This document shows positions 22,335 to 32,639 of a stretch of 64,000 nucleotides of DNA, piece after piece. Source of the stretch: Leuctra nigra. Lineage: Eukaryota; Arthropoda; Insecta; Plecoptera; Leuctridae. Both the position numbers and the translations under genes were made by a program. The stretch lies in contig OW203770.1 in NCBI GenBank assembly GCA_934045905.1, positions 30,508,409-30,572,408 of the forward strand, in the 5' to 3' direction. The notes under the pieces are model-generated. The model ran no database searches. It saw nothing but the letters and a program-made list of their open reading frames with translations, and was not told the DNA's origin. Numbering within the stretch: the first letter of the stretch is position 1; each line of letters begins with the position of its first letter.

Positions 22335-23220
22335 CATCCCCAATTATTTTCCATTCGGGCGCTGAAGTGAGATATTTGGAAATTCGACGCTTTTTTGGTG
22401 GAACAGCTAAGCCTCTCCAATTGTCAATTGTATTCATCTCCGATCTGTAATATTCATGCTGATCGTCTTTAGCTTTGTTCACTCGTAGATTTCGTCGTGT
22501 AAAGCATGATATACATATCCTTGCTTGACCATAGCCTTCAGCACGCCCATCAGATATGGAGCATTCGTCGATGGCATGTACGAAGACACCACAGTGTAGA
22601 CACTTATGTGACCCGGAGGCAGGTCCCCCTATTTGACAGGCAATGCATTTAGACAACGGAGTCGTTACAGTGACGGCGGCATGCTCGACATTGTTGACGG
22701 GATCAGCAGGGCGATCAGCAGCAAGGTTCAGACGATCAACGTTGACGGGATCAGCAGGGCGATCAGCAGCAAGGTTCTGACGATCAACGTTGACAGGATC
22801 AGCAGGGTGATCAGCAGCAAGGTTCAGACGATCAACGTTGACGGGATCAGCAGGGCGATCAGCAGCAAGGTTCTGACGATCAACGTTGACGGGATCAGCA
22901 GGGCGATCTGCAGCAAGGTTCTGACGATCAACGTTGACGGGATCAGCAGGGCGATCAGCAGCAAGGTTCTGACGATCAACGTTGACGGGATCAGCAGGGC
23001 GATCAGCAGCAAGGTTCTGACGATCAACGTTGACGGGATCAGCAGGATGATCAGCAGCAAGGTTCTGACGATCAACGTTGACAGGATCAGCAGGGTGATC
23101 AGCAGCAAGGTTCTGACGATCAACGTTGACAGGATCAGCAGGGTGATCAGCAGCAAGGTTCAGACGATCAACGTTGACGGGATCAGCAGGGCGATCAGCA
23201 GCAAGGTTCTGACGATCAAC
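22335..23220 (-). pseudogene. Zinc-finger plus 16-residue-repeat N-terminal part
   Basis: On the minus strand one frame is open across eleven 48-bp repeats (VDRQNLAADRPADPVN per unit) and continues through NNVEHAAVTVTTPLSKCIAC into a Cys/His finger (CxxC, later KCLHCGVFVHAIDEC, and ARICISC), then KKRRISKYLTSAPEWKI. It ends at the LINE (22327). Past the LINE the frame resumes as the USP-like Cys box at 18647. No start codon is seen because the upstream side abuts BEL/Pao DNA at 23221. The plus-strand reading of the repeats (VDGISRAISSKVLTIN) fuses to integrase and I consider it accidental. Confidence 0.6.
22694..23220. repeat. 48-bp minisatellite, 11 units
   Basis: Units of 48 bp (for example GTTGACGGGATCAGCAGGGC at the start of the plus-strand unit) with a few diagnostic substitutions. 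Several frames stay open because 48 is divisible by 3. Unit variants (cagg versus cggg; gttcag versus gttctg) show expansion by small blocks. Confidence 0.9.
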
Positions 23221-23787
23221 CCATACGCCCCTAACTTCGGTGGTCTTTGGGAGGCTTGTGTCAAATCAGCCAAGTCCCTTTTGCTCAGGCTTGTCGGTGA
23301 GTCTAAACTCACGTTTGAAGAGTACTCTACACTCTTCGCACGCATCGAAGCCGTGCTTAACAGTCGGCCCTTATGCTCCTCTTCAGCGGAGCCCGCTGAA
23401 GGTGTAGATTACCTGAGCCCTGGTCACTTCCTCATCGGGTCCCCTCTGTTGTCTACTCCTGATTCGACACCCCCTCTTGACATCCGACCCCTTGCCCGTT
23501 GGCACTTCGTCAAGCAGCTTACCTCTGCTTTTTGGCAGCGTTGGTCTGCTGAGTATTTGCATTCCCTTATGCAGCGTGATAAGTGGATTCGCAATCCCCC
23601 CAATCTCCAGGTGGGAGACGTGGTTTTCTTTTACGAGTCCCACTCTCTTCCACTCAACTGGCCCATCGGCAGAGTTTGCCGAGTCCTCCCCGGTCCGGAT
23701 GGTGTTATACGTGTAGTGCAAGTCCGCACTTCTTCCGGCGTATACACTCGTCCCGTGAACAAGTTGGTCGCTCTCCCTCAGCCTTAG
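23221..23787 (+). pseudogene. BEL/Pao integrase C-terminus with DUF5641-like end
   Basis: About 189 residues starting PYAPNFGGLWEACVKSAKSL, then EAVLNSRPLC, LSPGHFLIGSPL, ARWHFVKQLTSAFWQRWSAE, GDVVFFYESHSLPLNWPIGR and RTSSGVYTRPVNKLVALPQP, ending with TAG. This order (integrase end, then the GD-V, W-GRV and RPV-KL blocks) is specific to BEL/Pao retrotransposons. Protease, RT and the catalytic core are missing; the left edge joins a 48-bp minisatellite directly, so this is a 3' remnant or a rearranged chimera. Confidence 0.85.
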
Positions 23788-23789
23788 GG

Positions 23790-24690
23790 TGTGCGACATG
23801 GTTTCTTTCTTTCTCTTTTTTCGAGTATTGGCATTCTACCAGTACTCTTGGTGGGTTTTTGTTAGTTCGTTGTCTCTGTTGTTTTGGGATTTTTCGAGCT
23901 GCGGAAGTCATTGTCTTCCGCGGTGGGCGGTTATGTCCGCGCCGAGTAGGCGCTTGTGTTTAGTTATTAGTTTCCTGCCCATTCCCTGTCCTTGACTCAC
24001 CTCTCAGTTGTTCTTGGAACTATTTTTCCTCCCTCCTTCCACCCCTGTTATTGCGCTACCTGTTTACCTATCCCCGCGCAATAATACTTTGCCTACCACA
24101 GTGTATTTGATTTACCGGTGGCAGGTGCACAGTTTCTACCCATACGTCTGACCGTTCACATCGTCCGAGCGGTCATTCGAGTTACTCACGTACATTGCTA
24201 TCAGCAACATCGCCTTGCCGATCAGCATTACTTAGCTCAGCACAGTGAACCTACAATTCAACTGCGCCCACGCTTTTACAGTGCACAGTTTACTACCCAA
24301 CGTCTGACCGTTCACATCGTCCGAGCGGTCATTCGAGTTACTCACGTACAGTGCTATCAGCAACATTCGCCTTGCCGATCAGCATTACTTAGCTCAGCAC
24401 AGTGAACCTACAATTCAACTGCGCCAACGCTTTTACAGTATACAGTGCATTTAATATTACCTCCAGCAATACCGTTTAGACAATACTCTACGATCTGCGT
24501 GAAGTGCGACTCCCACAAGTATTTCCATTCTCTTCCCTGTGGACTCTGAATGCAATTCTTTCCTCGCCACGCCTACCCGCGCTACGCTGTGTCTTAGAGG
24601 TCGTCTGGCCCATTTCTACTTCTACACTGGTAAGTACCTGCCATTAGGTAACATTGAATGAACTGTGGTGTGGCCTCTAGCCACTGGTCC
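23790..24690 (+). mobile_element. BEL/Pao 3' LTR-like region
   Basis: Follows the integrase frame and starts TGTGCGACATGG. It shares CCTGCCCATTCCCTGTCC, GCGCAATAATAC and CCACTGGTCCCTTGA-type blocks with 31166-31800. It contains a tandem duplication of about 157 bp (24125-24281 and 24282-24440). LTR borders were not proven because the 5' LTR of this copy is absent. Confidence 0.6.
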
Positions 24691-24764
24691 CTTGATTGCC
24701 GATATGTCGGCAATCAGAGATATGTCATTTTCAATGGTATGAAAATGTTTTGTATAGTTTCTTT

Positions 24765-24816
24765 CTTAATAATACCAACTGCAATATGAAAAGATTTTCC
24801 TCGAGTGGGACTCGAA
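24765..24816 (-). mobile_element. Truncated copy of tRNA-bearing TTAA element
   Basis: Minus strand: B-box arm GTGGGTTCGAGTCCCACTCG followed by the terminal repeat (TTTTCATATTGCAGTTGGTA). The rest, including the A box and the other end, is missing. Compare 49113-49290. Confidence 0.7.
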
Positions 24817-25029
24817 CCCACGACCTTAATTTATTTTTAATGTTATACTGTGTCCATGTGGCAACCATTGTTGGATGGCAGTGTTTACCAATAAAGGTTT
24901 CTCTCATTTTCCATGTAATTGTTCGAATATTTTGTATAGTAAGAAGTGGTTGCTTAGCAATATGTGACTTGTCAAAGTTAAACACTTCTGCGAGAAGATT
25001 CAGTGATTCCTTTCTGGCCAATTTGTGTA

Positions 25030-25910
25030 TTTTAATTTAAATGTTTTGGTTTTGTTTATAAATGTCGTCCGGGAGGGAAGGTAAGAAGATTTTTAAATGT
25101 TTCAGTCGAAAAACAGCATTTCATTCTCACAGAAAAGGGCAAGTAGTGTCATATGGTTGAATTCACAAAACGCCATGGAATAACGTCTTATATCCTTTTT
25201 TTCAACAATATGAAACGTTCTATCACGCTGATTTAAAGATGGCCGACGTCGTAATTATTGAAGTAATATCGCTGTAAATCAGAAAGTACAAAACAGATCT
25301 AAATAATTCTTGCGTCATTCTTTAGTGTAAACACCTCAGGCAATACATCAATATCAAATATATGTATGTGTCATCAGTTCATCTAACAATAGTATAAACC
25401 GGTTGTGCCATATATTTTGAGCATAGACTTACTAACGATTACTCCCCCATTCCCAATTTATGTCATATATTTTTAAAATTTACCACAAATTTGCCTCAAA
25501 TCATTGGTAACAAAATGTCTGTCATGGTTTTTGAATAGACATTCATTTACCGAATAAAATTGCTCTTGACCAATAAATCCTCCCTATAAATCTCAATTTT
25601 AGATGAAAAATACGAAAACAACTACAATTAGTGCAAAGGATACTACAGATCTGAAACTTTGCAGGTGTACAGAACTAATGCAATAATTCATAAAAATGAA
25701 AATTGCTAAACCTGGGTGTGTTAAAACAGGTTGTACACACAAAATATGGCAACCTGGATCACATATTCAAAAACAACTTTTCATTTCGGAGAGATTGACA
25801 GCCATCAAAACTATTTTGGGGATATTCCCCCCCCCCCCCCTCACCCCCAATTACCAACATTTCCAACATTTTGTTTTAAATGTAGTGGGGTTGTCGTCTA
25901 TAATTCAATA
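25030..25910. other. No feature recognised; one C-tract
   Basis: AT-rich DNA with a run of C at 25829-25838. No frame with recognisable content and no repeat partner found in the window. Confidence 0.35.
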
Positions 25911-25920
25911 TTTAGTATGA

Positions 25921-26269
25921 CTTATACGTACCTATATTTCAGAGAACCCATATGTTCTGTACTCGAAGAGTCTTCTTCGAGAAATCGACGAGCCTTTACT
26001 GCAGATACTTCTAAATTATTCATCGAGTAGGCACTCAGGACTACTAATCACCATCGGCATATCGGAGAGTGATACCGGTACATGCATTCAAATTGAGAAG
26101 CACGAGCAAAGAACCTATGCACACCAGGGCGTCTCGTCAGCGCTGCGGTCACGTCCGCCGCTATTCGCGAAGTCCAGACCAGCGCGCTCCAAGATGCAGA
26201 CGCCGAGAGAAAACAAAGTAATTTCAAAAATAAATAAAAATGTGCTATATCGCGTGATCGCGCCACGTT
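25921..26269 (+). CDS. Unassigned open frame, possible terminal exon
   Basis: Open frame without start codon: after TATTTCAG (ending 25943) it reads ENPYVLYSKSLLREIDEPLL, LLNYSSSRHSGLLITIG and QTPRENKVISKINKNVLYRV, ending in TAA at about 26269. The region 26090-26220 is GC-rich compared with its surroundings. It resembles protein but matches no family I know. It does not fit between host exons at 3386 and 27907 because both ends there are phase 0 and this frame stops. It could be a gene or element remnant. Confidence 0.25.
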
Positions 26270-26544
26270 AAACAACACACAGTACTTACCATCAACCGAG
26301 GGTAAGGCAATTAATCCATGTACACTTTAAAAGATAAAATTAAAACTTATGTGCGGGTAAAATTCCACGCTAAATATAAAAAAATATGAAATTTGAGGTT
26401 ACGACTCAGATTTTGTTCATATTTAGTATAGAGAGAAAACTTTATTTGTAAACACTGCCATCGAACAATGGTTGTCACATAGACACAGTATAACATAAAA
26501 TAGAAATTTGAAATTTGAAATAAATAAGAAACTTTCATTAGATT

Positions 26545-26971
26545 ATTAAGGTTTAACGGCGCGTCAACGACGAGGTTATATTGCGCACATTAATTTTTAC
26601 ATTTAACTTTATTGATCATAAGTGGAGGACATGAGGAGGGGTCAACCTAACGGGTCCGATCCGGGGGAGTCCAGCACAGGTGGGAAGGCCTGGCCGGAAT
26701 GGGGACGGACCGGGGGGTGTGAGGGTTCGGGTTGGCGGAACCCGATTTCAGGAGGATCACCATCTCGAGGGGGAAGGCCGGCCCGAGGGGACCGCATATT
26801 CAAGGGAGGACATGGTTAGGTAGACCCTGGCTGCTCTTTATTTGGGCTTCACCACTGATCTGTCCGGCATGGGTAGCCCTTACACATGAGCATATGCTCA
26901 CCAGCTAAGCTGCAGTGGATCATTGGCCAACACAAACCCCACCACCGCGCTAAGTTGGCAGCCGTCGGGGG
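26545..26971 (-). mobile_element. Second copy of the (AATC)-tailed SINE
   Basis: Near-identical to 12877-13319 over its full length with the same 5' start (CCCCCGACGGCTGCC on the minus strand), indicating that both copies are full-length. The tail is short (TTAATAATC-type). Confidence 0.8.
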
Positions 26972-27108
26972 AAATATAATAATTGTATTGAAAATGACAA
27001 ATTTCTATATCTAACAAATGACAAATTATAAAATTGTAAGATGACTACATAAATGGTTACGGAGTAAATTGCTACAAAACTGTACTAGAGTGGAGTGGGA
27101 TTTGGAGT

Positions 27109-27461
27109 GCTGCGCTTACAACAACTTAACGTCCGAAAATTAACATTGCAAAATTAACGCAATTCCACTTTCGTTCACAACCACTTAGGAAACATAACAC
27201 ACACGTAAATCAAGATGGCGCCGGCCAGCGCGATCAGCTGTTAGTGAGATGTGAGAGAAGTGTCCGTGCGCATGCGCCACTTCCTCCACTTAACGTTCGA
27301 CTTGAAAGTTGAAAGTAGATCTACTTTGAGGTGAAATTGGCGTACGGTAATGTACAAAATTTCGTTGTGAACGAATCCGTAAGTTTTCATGGGCTTGACA
27401 ATTGAAATTGCGTTATTTTGCTTCATTTTAGAACGTTAATTTTGTTGTAAACGCAGCTTTA
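27109..27461. mobile_element. MITE with GCTGCGTTTACAAC ends
   Basis: Left end GCTGCGCTTACAACAACTTA and right end the complement of GCTGCGTTTACAACAAAATT; arms are imperfect over about 90 bp. The centre contains GTGCGCATGCGCCAC, an NRF-1-like palindrome, and a GC-rich patch. Confidence 0.55.
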
Positions 27462-27625
27462 TGGCCAAACTTGTAGTCGCTGAAGTTGATCGGACGATGC
27501 TCGAAGTGGGGCAGAAATGAATTTTCTCAACAACACCCAACAATCGAACACTTTAGTGAAATGCAAATAATCACACCTAGAGAGTCGGCCCGACACGCAT
27601 AGTTATTACGAGAGGGGTGAAGAGG

Positions 27626-27646
27626 GGGGGGGGGGGGGGGGGGGCA
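27626..27646 (+). repeat. Poly-G tract, about 20 bases
   Basis: An uninterrupted G run in AT-rich DNA. Similar runs occur at 36163-36182, 42535-42553, 43139-43151, 44162-44176 and 45570-45585 and a C run at 25829. Runs may be shortened or lengthened by sequencing. Confidence 0.85.
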
Positions 27647-27906
27647 CGGGGATGAAGTAGAGAAGCTTGTACATTGTACACGGTTTTTCAATAACAGAAT
27701 GTGCGATTTTTATCAAATGGAGCTAGGAAATTACATGTATAGTGATCTAGGAATCTAGGATCTAGGAAATTGCACCTAGCTAGTATATGCGATGCGCCAA
27801 GTATATTTTGGTTTATAAAATTAAGTTTTGACTTGTACAACTTGGCTGGGTAAAACGACCGCCCCACTAGATTTACATAATTTAAATTTCTTGTTGTTCC
27901 TTACAG

Positions 27907-28141
27907 AGTCATACCGCGCCGACCCTCAATAAAGCCCGTAAGTTCATGAAAATCCCGCATGACCAAGATGAAACACCGAAAAAACTAAAACCATGCAGGA
28001 ATTGCGGAAAAATATTCGTCGGTGAAACCATGTCCATGCACGAGCAGACCTGCTCGCGAACGGTACAGAAGGCGAGCTGTCGGCGAAAAATTACTGTATG
28101 CCCCGTTCTAGATAGGGCGGCAGCCAAAAGCAAGCAGAAAG
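27907..28141 (+). CDS. Host-gene exon with C2HC zinc finger
   Basis: Bounded by acceptor CCTTACAG (ending 27906) and donor AAAG|GTACCT at 28142. Translation in phase 0 gives 78 residues plus one base. At residues 30-49 is CRNCGKIFVGETMSMHEQTC, i.e. C-x2-C-x11-H-x3-C, the C2HC finger pattern of ZC2HC-type proteins, followed by a basic stretch (CRRKI, AAAKSKQK). Function unknown; such fingers are usually structural or protein- and nucleic-acid-binding. The single last G completes a Gly codon with the GT that starts the next exon. A mariner-like MITE begins 36 bp after the exon. Confidence 0.72.
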
Positions 28142-28176
28142 GTACCTATACAAAACTATAATAAATAAAATATATA

Positions 28177-28760
28177 CCGGGTGGCCCCAAAAACACGCAC
28201 CATTGGCGAGACATCACTGTGAAAAAACTACTTCACAAAACGGACTAAACATTTCACATAATATAAAAAACATACTAAGGCTTGATGAGTGAAAGTTTGA
28301 AATACATAACGTTTGTAGAAAAAAAGTTACTGCTGCTAGAATTTGGTTGTCGAAAAAACGATTATACGGGCACAAATAGCGCGTGTTCCGAAAACCGCCC
28401 TTGGCCGAGACGCCGTTTCTTCAAAACCACTAAAGATATCAAGCTGAAATTTTTAAATATTGTACAACATTAATCGATATCAATTGTGTACAAATTTCAA
28501 TCCATTGGGACCATTGGAACAAAAGCTGGGGTTTCTTGAAGCTGAGCTTAAAAGCAGAGGTATAATTTCACAAGTTTTCTCACACAAGATAATTTCAAAA
28601 TGTGAAATTATCTCCCGGAGTTTCTGCGTTTAAGCTGAACTTCAAGATACCGTAACATTCGTTTCATCAATCCAAATGTATTGAAATTTTCACAAAAATG
28701 ATAGCAATATATTTATACGCGATGGAGACTTCTTGGATAAAGATATGGCAATTCCATGGT
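28177..28760 (+). mobile_element. Mariner-like MITE, right end missing
   Basis: Starts after TA with CCGGGTGGCCCCAAAAACAC and follows the 17609-18348 consensus until about 28690, after which the right arm is lost. Confidence 0.65.
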
Positions 28761-28789
28761 CTTCTGACCCTATCTTCAAAATATCGGTA

Positions 28790-28954
28790 AGTTGTTAACG
28801 CAGCTTATATTGGAACACAGCCGCTGCAATGTGATCTGCCTTGGTAGATCAGTTGGTAGAGCATATGAATGGATATCGGAAGGTCGTGGGTTTTAATCCC
28901 ACTCAAGGAAAATCTTTTCACATTGAAGTTGGTATTTATTTATATCGACATATC
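28790..28954 (+). mobile_element. tRNA-bearing TTAA element, diverged copy
   Basis: Contains the same core as 49113-49290: CGCAGCTTATATTGGAACAC, a decayed tRNA-like part (A box TAGATCAGTTGGTAGAGC, B box GGGTTTTAATCCC, with CG bases lost) and the right terminal repeat to GGTATTTA. The left terminal repeat is replaced. It lies just before a host acceptor at 28983. Confidence 0.7.
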
Positions 28955-28983
28955 TGAGGTTATCACAAAAATCATGTTTTCAG

Positions 28984-29480
28984 GTCCGGAAGGTTTTCGC
29001 TGGGTGGTGAAAAGCCACAGTGGTATGCCAATAAGGAGCGCGTCCGTTTTCATCGACCCGTTCGACGAGGTTGGTCGTCGAGCTGCGGAACGCGAGTTGC
29101 AGCATCAGGCACGGGAAAGGGATCGGCGCCTAGCACACGAAGCTGAGCAGCGTGCAGCGCAGCGTCAAGCGGAGATCGAGGAAGAAAAAGAGGAGCAGAG
29201 AAGGGCTGTACTTGACGCGTATCTCGAGGCCGAAAGGCAAACGAAGCTTCAGGGACAGATTCGTTCCCAGCGTCAAGCTGCACTTAACTACCGGCGTGAT
29301 GAACAACTAAACAAGCTAAAAGAGGCACGTCAACGCGCTCAGCGTCAAGCCCAAATCGACGAGGAAGAACGGGTGCGATGGCGCGCCCAACGTCAAGAGC
29401 AGGGACGTGCAAATCTCTACGCGCAACAAGCACTGCGTACAAGGGCTCAGAGACAAACTCAGGTACATGCGAGGCTCAAG
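28984..29480 (+). CDS. Host-gene exon, Arg/Gln/Glu-rich helical segment
   Basis: Starts after acceptor TTTTCAG (28983). The first two bases complete the Gly codon split with the zinc-finger exon; the frame then reads PEGFRWVVKSHSGMPIRSAS, VFIDPFDEVGRRAAEREL and a long charged region of QRQAEIEEEKEEQRR-type repeats (to about residue 165) with few helix breakers, suggesting a long single helix or coiled coil. Two donors are possible, CAG|GTACAT (end 29462) and AAG|GTACAG (end 29480); both leave phase 0. Without splicing the frame stops at 29516, so this could also be a terminal exon. Confidence 0.68.
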
Positions 29481-29544
29481 GTACAGTTAGACCACCAGAT
29501 TGAGCTAGTGTTTTAACAAGACACCTGATATCGATTTCCTTCTG

Positions 29545-29780
29545 TGTTTTGCCTGAACTGCCCAGGTGGAAAAGGTGCTGCAAGCGCGAGCTATTTTGCA
29601 ATGTGTTTCAGTCACTTTTTTTGTATTCGATTGGAGACCAAATGGGTTAACGATATGATTTGAAATTTTAAACGTGATTAGATAAAATACAAACTTAGGG
29701 TTATCACTTGGTACACTTTAAATACATTTTTTGCTTTTTTATAACGAGGATTTACAGCTGCTACCGTTTCTCGTATATCA
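29545..29780 (+). repeat. Fragment of the GAGCGAGCG family
   Basis: Matches, inverted, about 55030-55160 (shared GCAAGCGCGAGC and the Arg-like TCGATT block) and resembles 50810-50900. No coding content. Confidence 0.5.
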
Positions 29781-29846
29781 ACCTCCAGCTATCTCTATCC
29801 TCCCAATAACCCTGTCCACGCCAAGTAGCCGCGTGAATTTAGTATC

Positions 29847-30243
29847 CCCATAATAAACACTCCGTGTAAAAATACCAGCCAAGTCTCTTTAACTATAAAA
29901 AATAGAAGAAATCAAACAAATCAGCACTGAAAAGTAGTGATATCAAAAATGGGCCAAGTCAAAACTTGATTTTAAAAACCAAAATATACTTGGCGCATCG
30001 TGTAGGTATAAATAGTATAGGAGTTAATGCCAAAATCAAATGTACCTAAATATATAAAATAATAATTACAATGCTCTTAAAAACGATGCGCCAAGTATAT
30101 TTTGGTTTTTAAAATCAAGTTTTGACTTGGCCCATTTTTGATATCACTACTTTTCAGTACTGATTTGTTTGATTTCTTCTATTTTTTTATAGTTGAAGAG
30201 ACTTGGCTGGTATTCTTACACGGAGTGTTTTTTATGGGGATAT
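29847..30243. mobile_element. Palindromic element, about 165-bp arms
   Basis: Arms 29847-30004 and 30081-30243 are inverted copies of each other. It is the same family as 1383-1778. Both ends contain ATCCCCAT-type termini next to GATATC. The right edge continues into the foldback arm beginning 30244. Confidence 0.75.
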
Positions 30244-31165
30244 CACACATTTTTTTAGTTTATTTAAACAACTTGTAACACATATCGAAGCAACAATGAC
30301 TAATTCCTTTAAAAAAATAAGCCATTTCCAATTTGGTTACTAACAAAAGTTGCGTTTGGTACCAAAATATGCTTAAAGTGATATTCCATGAAGAAAAGCG
30401 AAAGATTCGTTCAAATCGGTCCAGACGTTTTCGAGATATGGCATCACTTCCGGTTAGCAAAATGGCGGCTGAAATCACTGCCACCTAGAATTTATTTATA
30501 TAAATGTTTTGTATCATTAAGCCTTCTGAATATGTAGTTATTGTATTAAGAGGTTATTAAAGTCTGATTCTTTATTTTTATGACGTCATTTCCGGTTTCG
30601 GTAACAGTAAATTTTTAAGGCTTTTTAATTTTCACATATATGACTGTCCGAATCGTTTGACGCTAGTTTCGTTCCGATCGGTTTAGCTGGTTTCGAGATA
30701 TAACGTCACTTCCGGTTTCAAAATGCGGCTTCCGGTTGGTTTTATAAAAAGGCACCTCAGACGCCAAAAGTGCACATGTGGTAAAAATTTCAGAGTGATC
30801 GGCTGAGCCGTTTAGGCTGTGGCGGTGACAGCGACGTTTCCTGATAGAATCATCTAAAGAAGAAGAAAAAGAAGAAGAAGATGAAAGTGATGTAATTTCA
30901 CGATTTTCACGGCCCTCTAGCTCGCAAATGGTATAACCTTTTGTTGGCTCACTTGGAATATTTGGTAGGGTGGGCCATAGCTCCAAATTAAAATATTTCG
31001 CAACAATGTGATATTTCCCATTTTTGAGATCCAGTAGGCCGAAAATGCTATGTTGTTGCTTACAGTAAAAGTGTTTGGTCTGCTCCTCAGTTTATTAGGC
31101 ATTTACGGTATGTTGAGTGAGTGTGAGTGTACAGTACGACTTGGCTGGGTGGAGCGACCGCTCCA

Positions 31166-31800
31166 CTAGATTAGTTTTCCTGCCCATTCCCTGTCCATGA
31201 CTCATACCTAGCTGTTCATGGAACTAGTTTCCTCCCTCCTTCCACCCATGTTATTGCGCTACCCGTTTACCTTTCACCGCGCAATAATACATTGCCTACT
31301 TCAGTGCATTCAATTGACCTGTGGCGGGTACTCAGTTACAACCCTGACGCCATACCGTTCACATCGCCCGAGCGGTCCGTCAAAGTTACAAGCATACCTT
31401 CTTACTGACAACATCGCCCTGTCAGTTAAGTTGCAAGCCTGATACGCGATCGTCAACATCATTGCGATCCGTCATCATTTTACCTAGCTCAGCACAGTGA
31501 GTCTACATTCAACTCAACTGCGCCCACGCTTCTACAGTTATACAGTGCATCTAAAATTGTTATCTACAATCAAGACCGTCTCAGACATAAACTCTACGAT
31601 CTACGTCAAGTGCGATTCCCATTAGCATTCCATCTCTTTCCCGTGAACTCTGAATGCCGAATTCTTTCCTCGCCACGCCTACCTTCGCCACGCGCCGTGT
31701 TCTAGAGATCGTCTGGCGCCTTTACTTCTGCACTGGTAAGTACCTAGCCATTATATTGGATGCACTGTGGTATTGGATGCTCTCTTAGCCATTGGTCCCT
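31166..31800 (+). mobile_element. BEL/Pao LTR-like fragment in foldback centre
   Basis: Shares ordered blocks with 23960-24690 (CCTGCCCATTCCCTGTCC, GCGCAATAATAC, CCGTTCACATCG, TTCTGCACTGGTAAGTACCT), without the 157-bp internal duplication. Divergence is noticeable. Confidence 0.6.
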
Positions 31801-31891
31801 TGAACCCTCCCGTGCTCGTTTGCGGTGCAGCAGCTCTCTCAACGTTGCTACATACGCCCTCATCCATAGGACCAGGCTCCACTATCTGGCC

Positions 31892-32101
31892 TCAACACAC
31901 CCCTTCCAAACCCCTTTCCTCCATTGCCCTCTGAACAAGCTCCTTCCACGAGCTCCTCGGGCGTCCACGCTTCCTTCTGTACGGCGGCTGGTATCCCAAA
32001 ATCCTTCTTGGCCATCTCTCTTCCTCCATTCTCCTGACGTGTCCATACCAAACTAGCAGCCTCGTCTCGACTCTATCCACAATAGTGTTTACCGAACCCA
32101 T
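31892..32101 (-). pseudogene. LINE C-terminal fragment
   Basis: Minus strand: VDRVETRLLVWYGHVRRMEE, RWPRRILGYQPPYRRKRGRP and SSWKELVQRAMEERGLEGVC. This is the usual C-terminal tail of RTE-like insect LINEs (GHVxRM ... RGRP ... W). The adjacent minus-strand frame to 31760 is not informative. Confidence 0.75.
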
Positions 32102-32639
32102 TTCTTCTCTTATTTGCCTATTTGATATACTCCAGTTTCCTTGAGTGAATTTGCTCCGACAAGTAGACTTCTTCTATCTTCTTCCTACTTTCTGTCTTTC
32201 TTCAGCTCCTTTATCGTCATATTCTTTTTTATATCTAGTGGAGCGGTCGCTCCACCCAGCCAAGTCGTACCGTACACTCACAGTCACTCAACATACCGTA
32301 AATGCCTATATAAACCGAGGAGCAGACCAAACACTTTTACTGTAAGCAACAACATAGCATTTTCGGCCTACTGGATCTCAACAATGGAAAATCTCTCATT
32401 GTTGTGAAATGTCTTAATTTTGAGCTATGGCCCACCTGACAACATATACATCACGCGACAACAACCAGTCATGCCGTTTACGACCTAGAGGGCAGTGAAA
32501 ATCGTGAAATTACACCGCTTTCTTCAGATGATGATGATGATGATGATTCTGATGATTCCCGGAAAAGTTGCTATCACCGCCACAGCCTAAACGGCTGAAC
32601 CGATCAACTTGAAATGTTTAGCACATATGCACTTTTAGC

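Noticed and set aside
22694..23220. CRISPR-like array
   Set aside because: Units are contiguous 48-bp repeats without unique spacers, in eukaryotic DNA.
22633..23787. One 384-codon plus-strand gene joining VDGISRAISSKV repeats to integrase
   Set aside because: The repeat half is better explained by the minus-strand zinc-finger frame; only the integrase half (from about 23221) shows family motifs.
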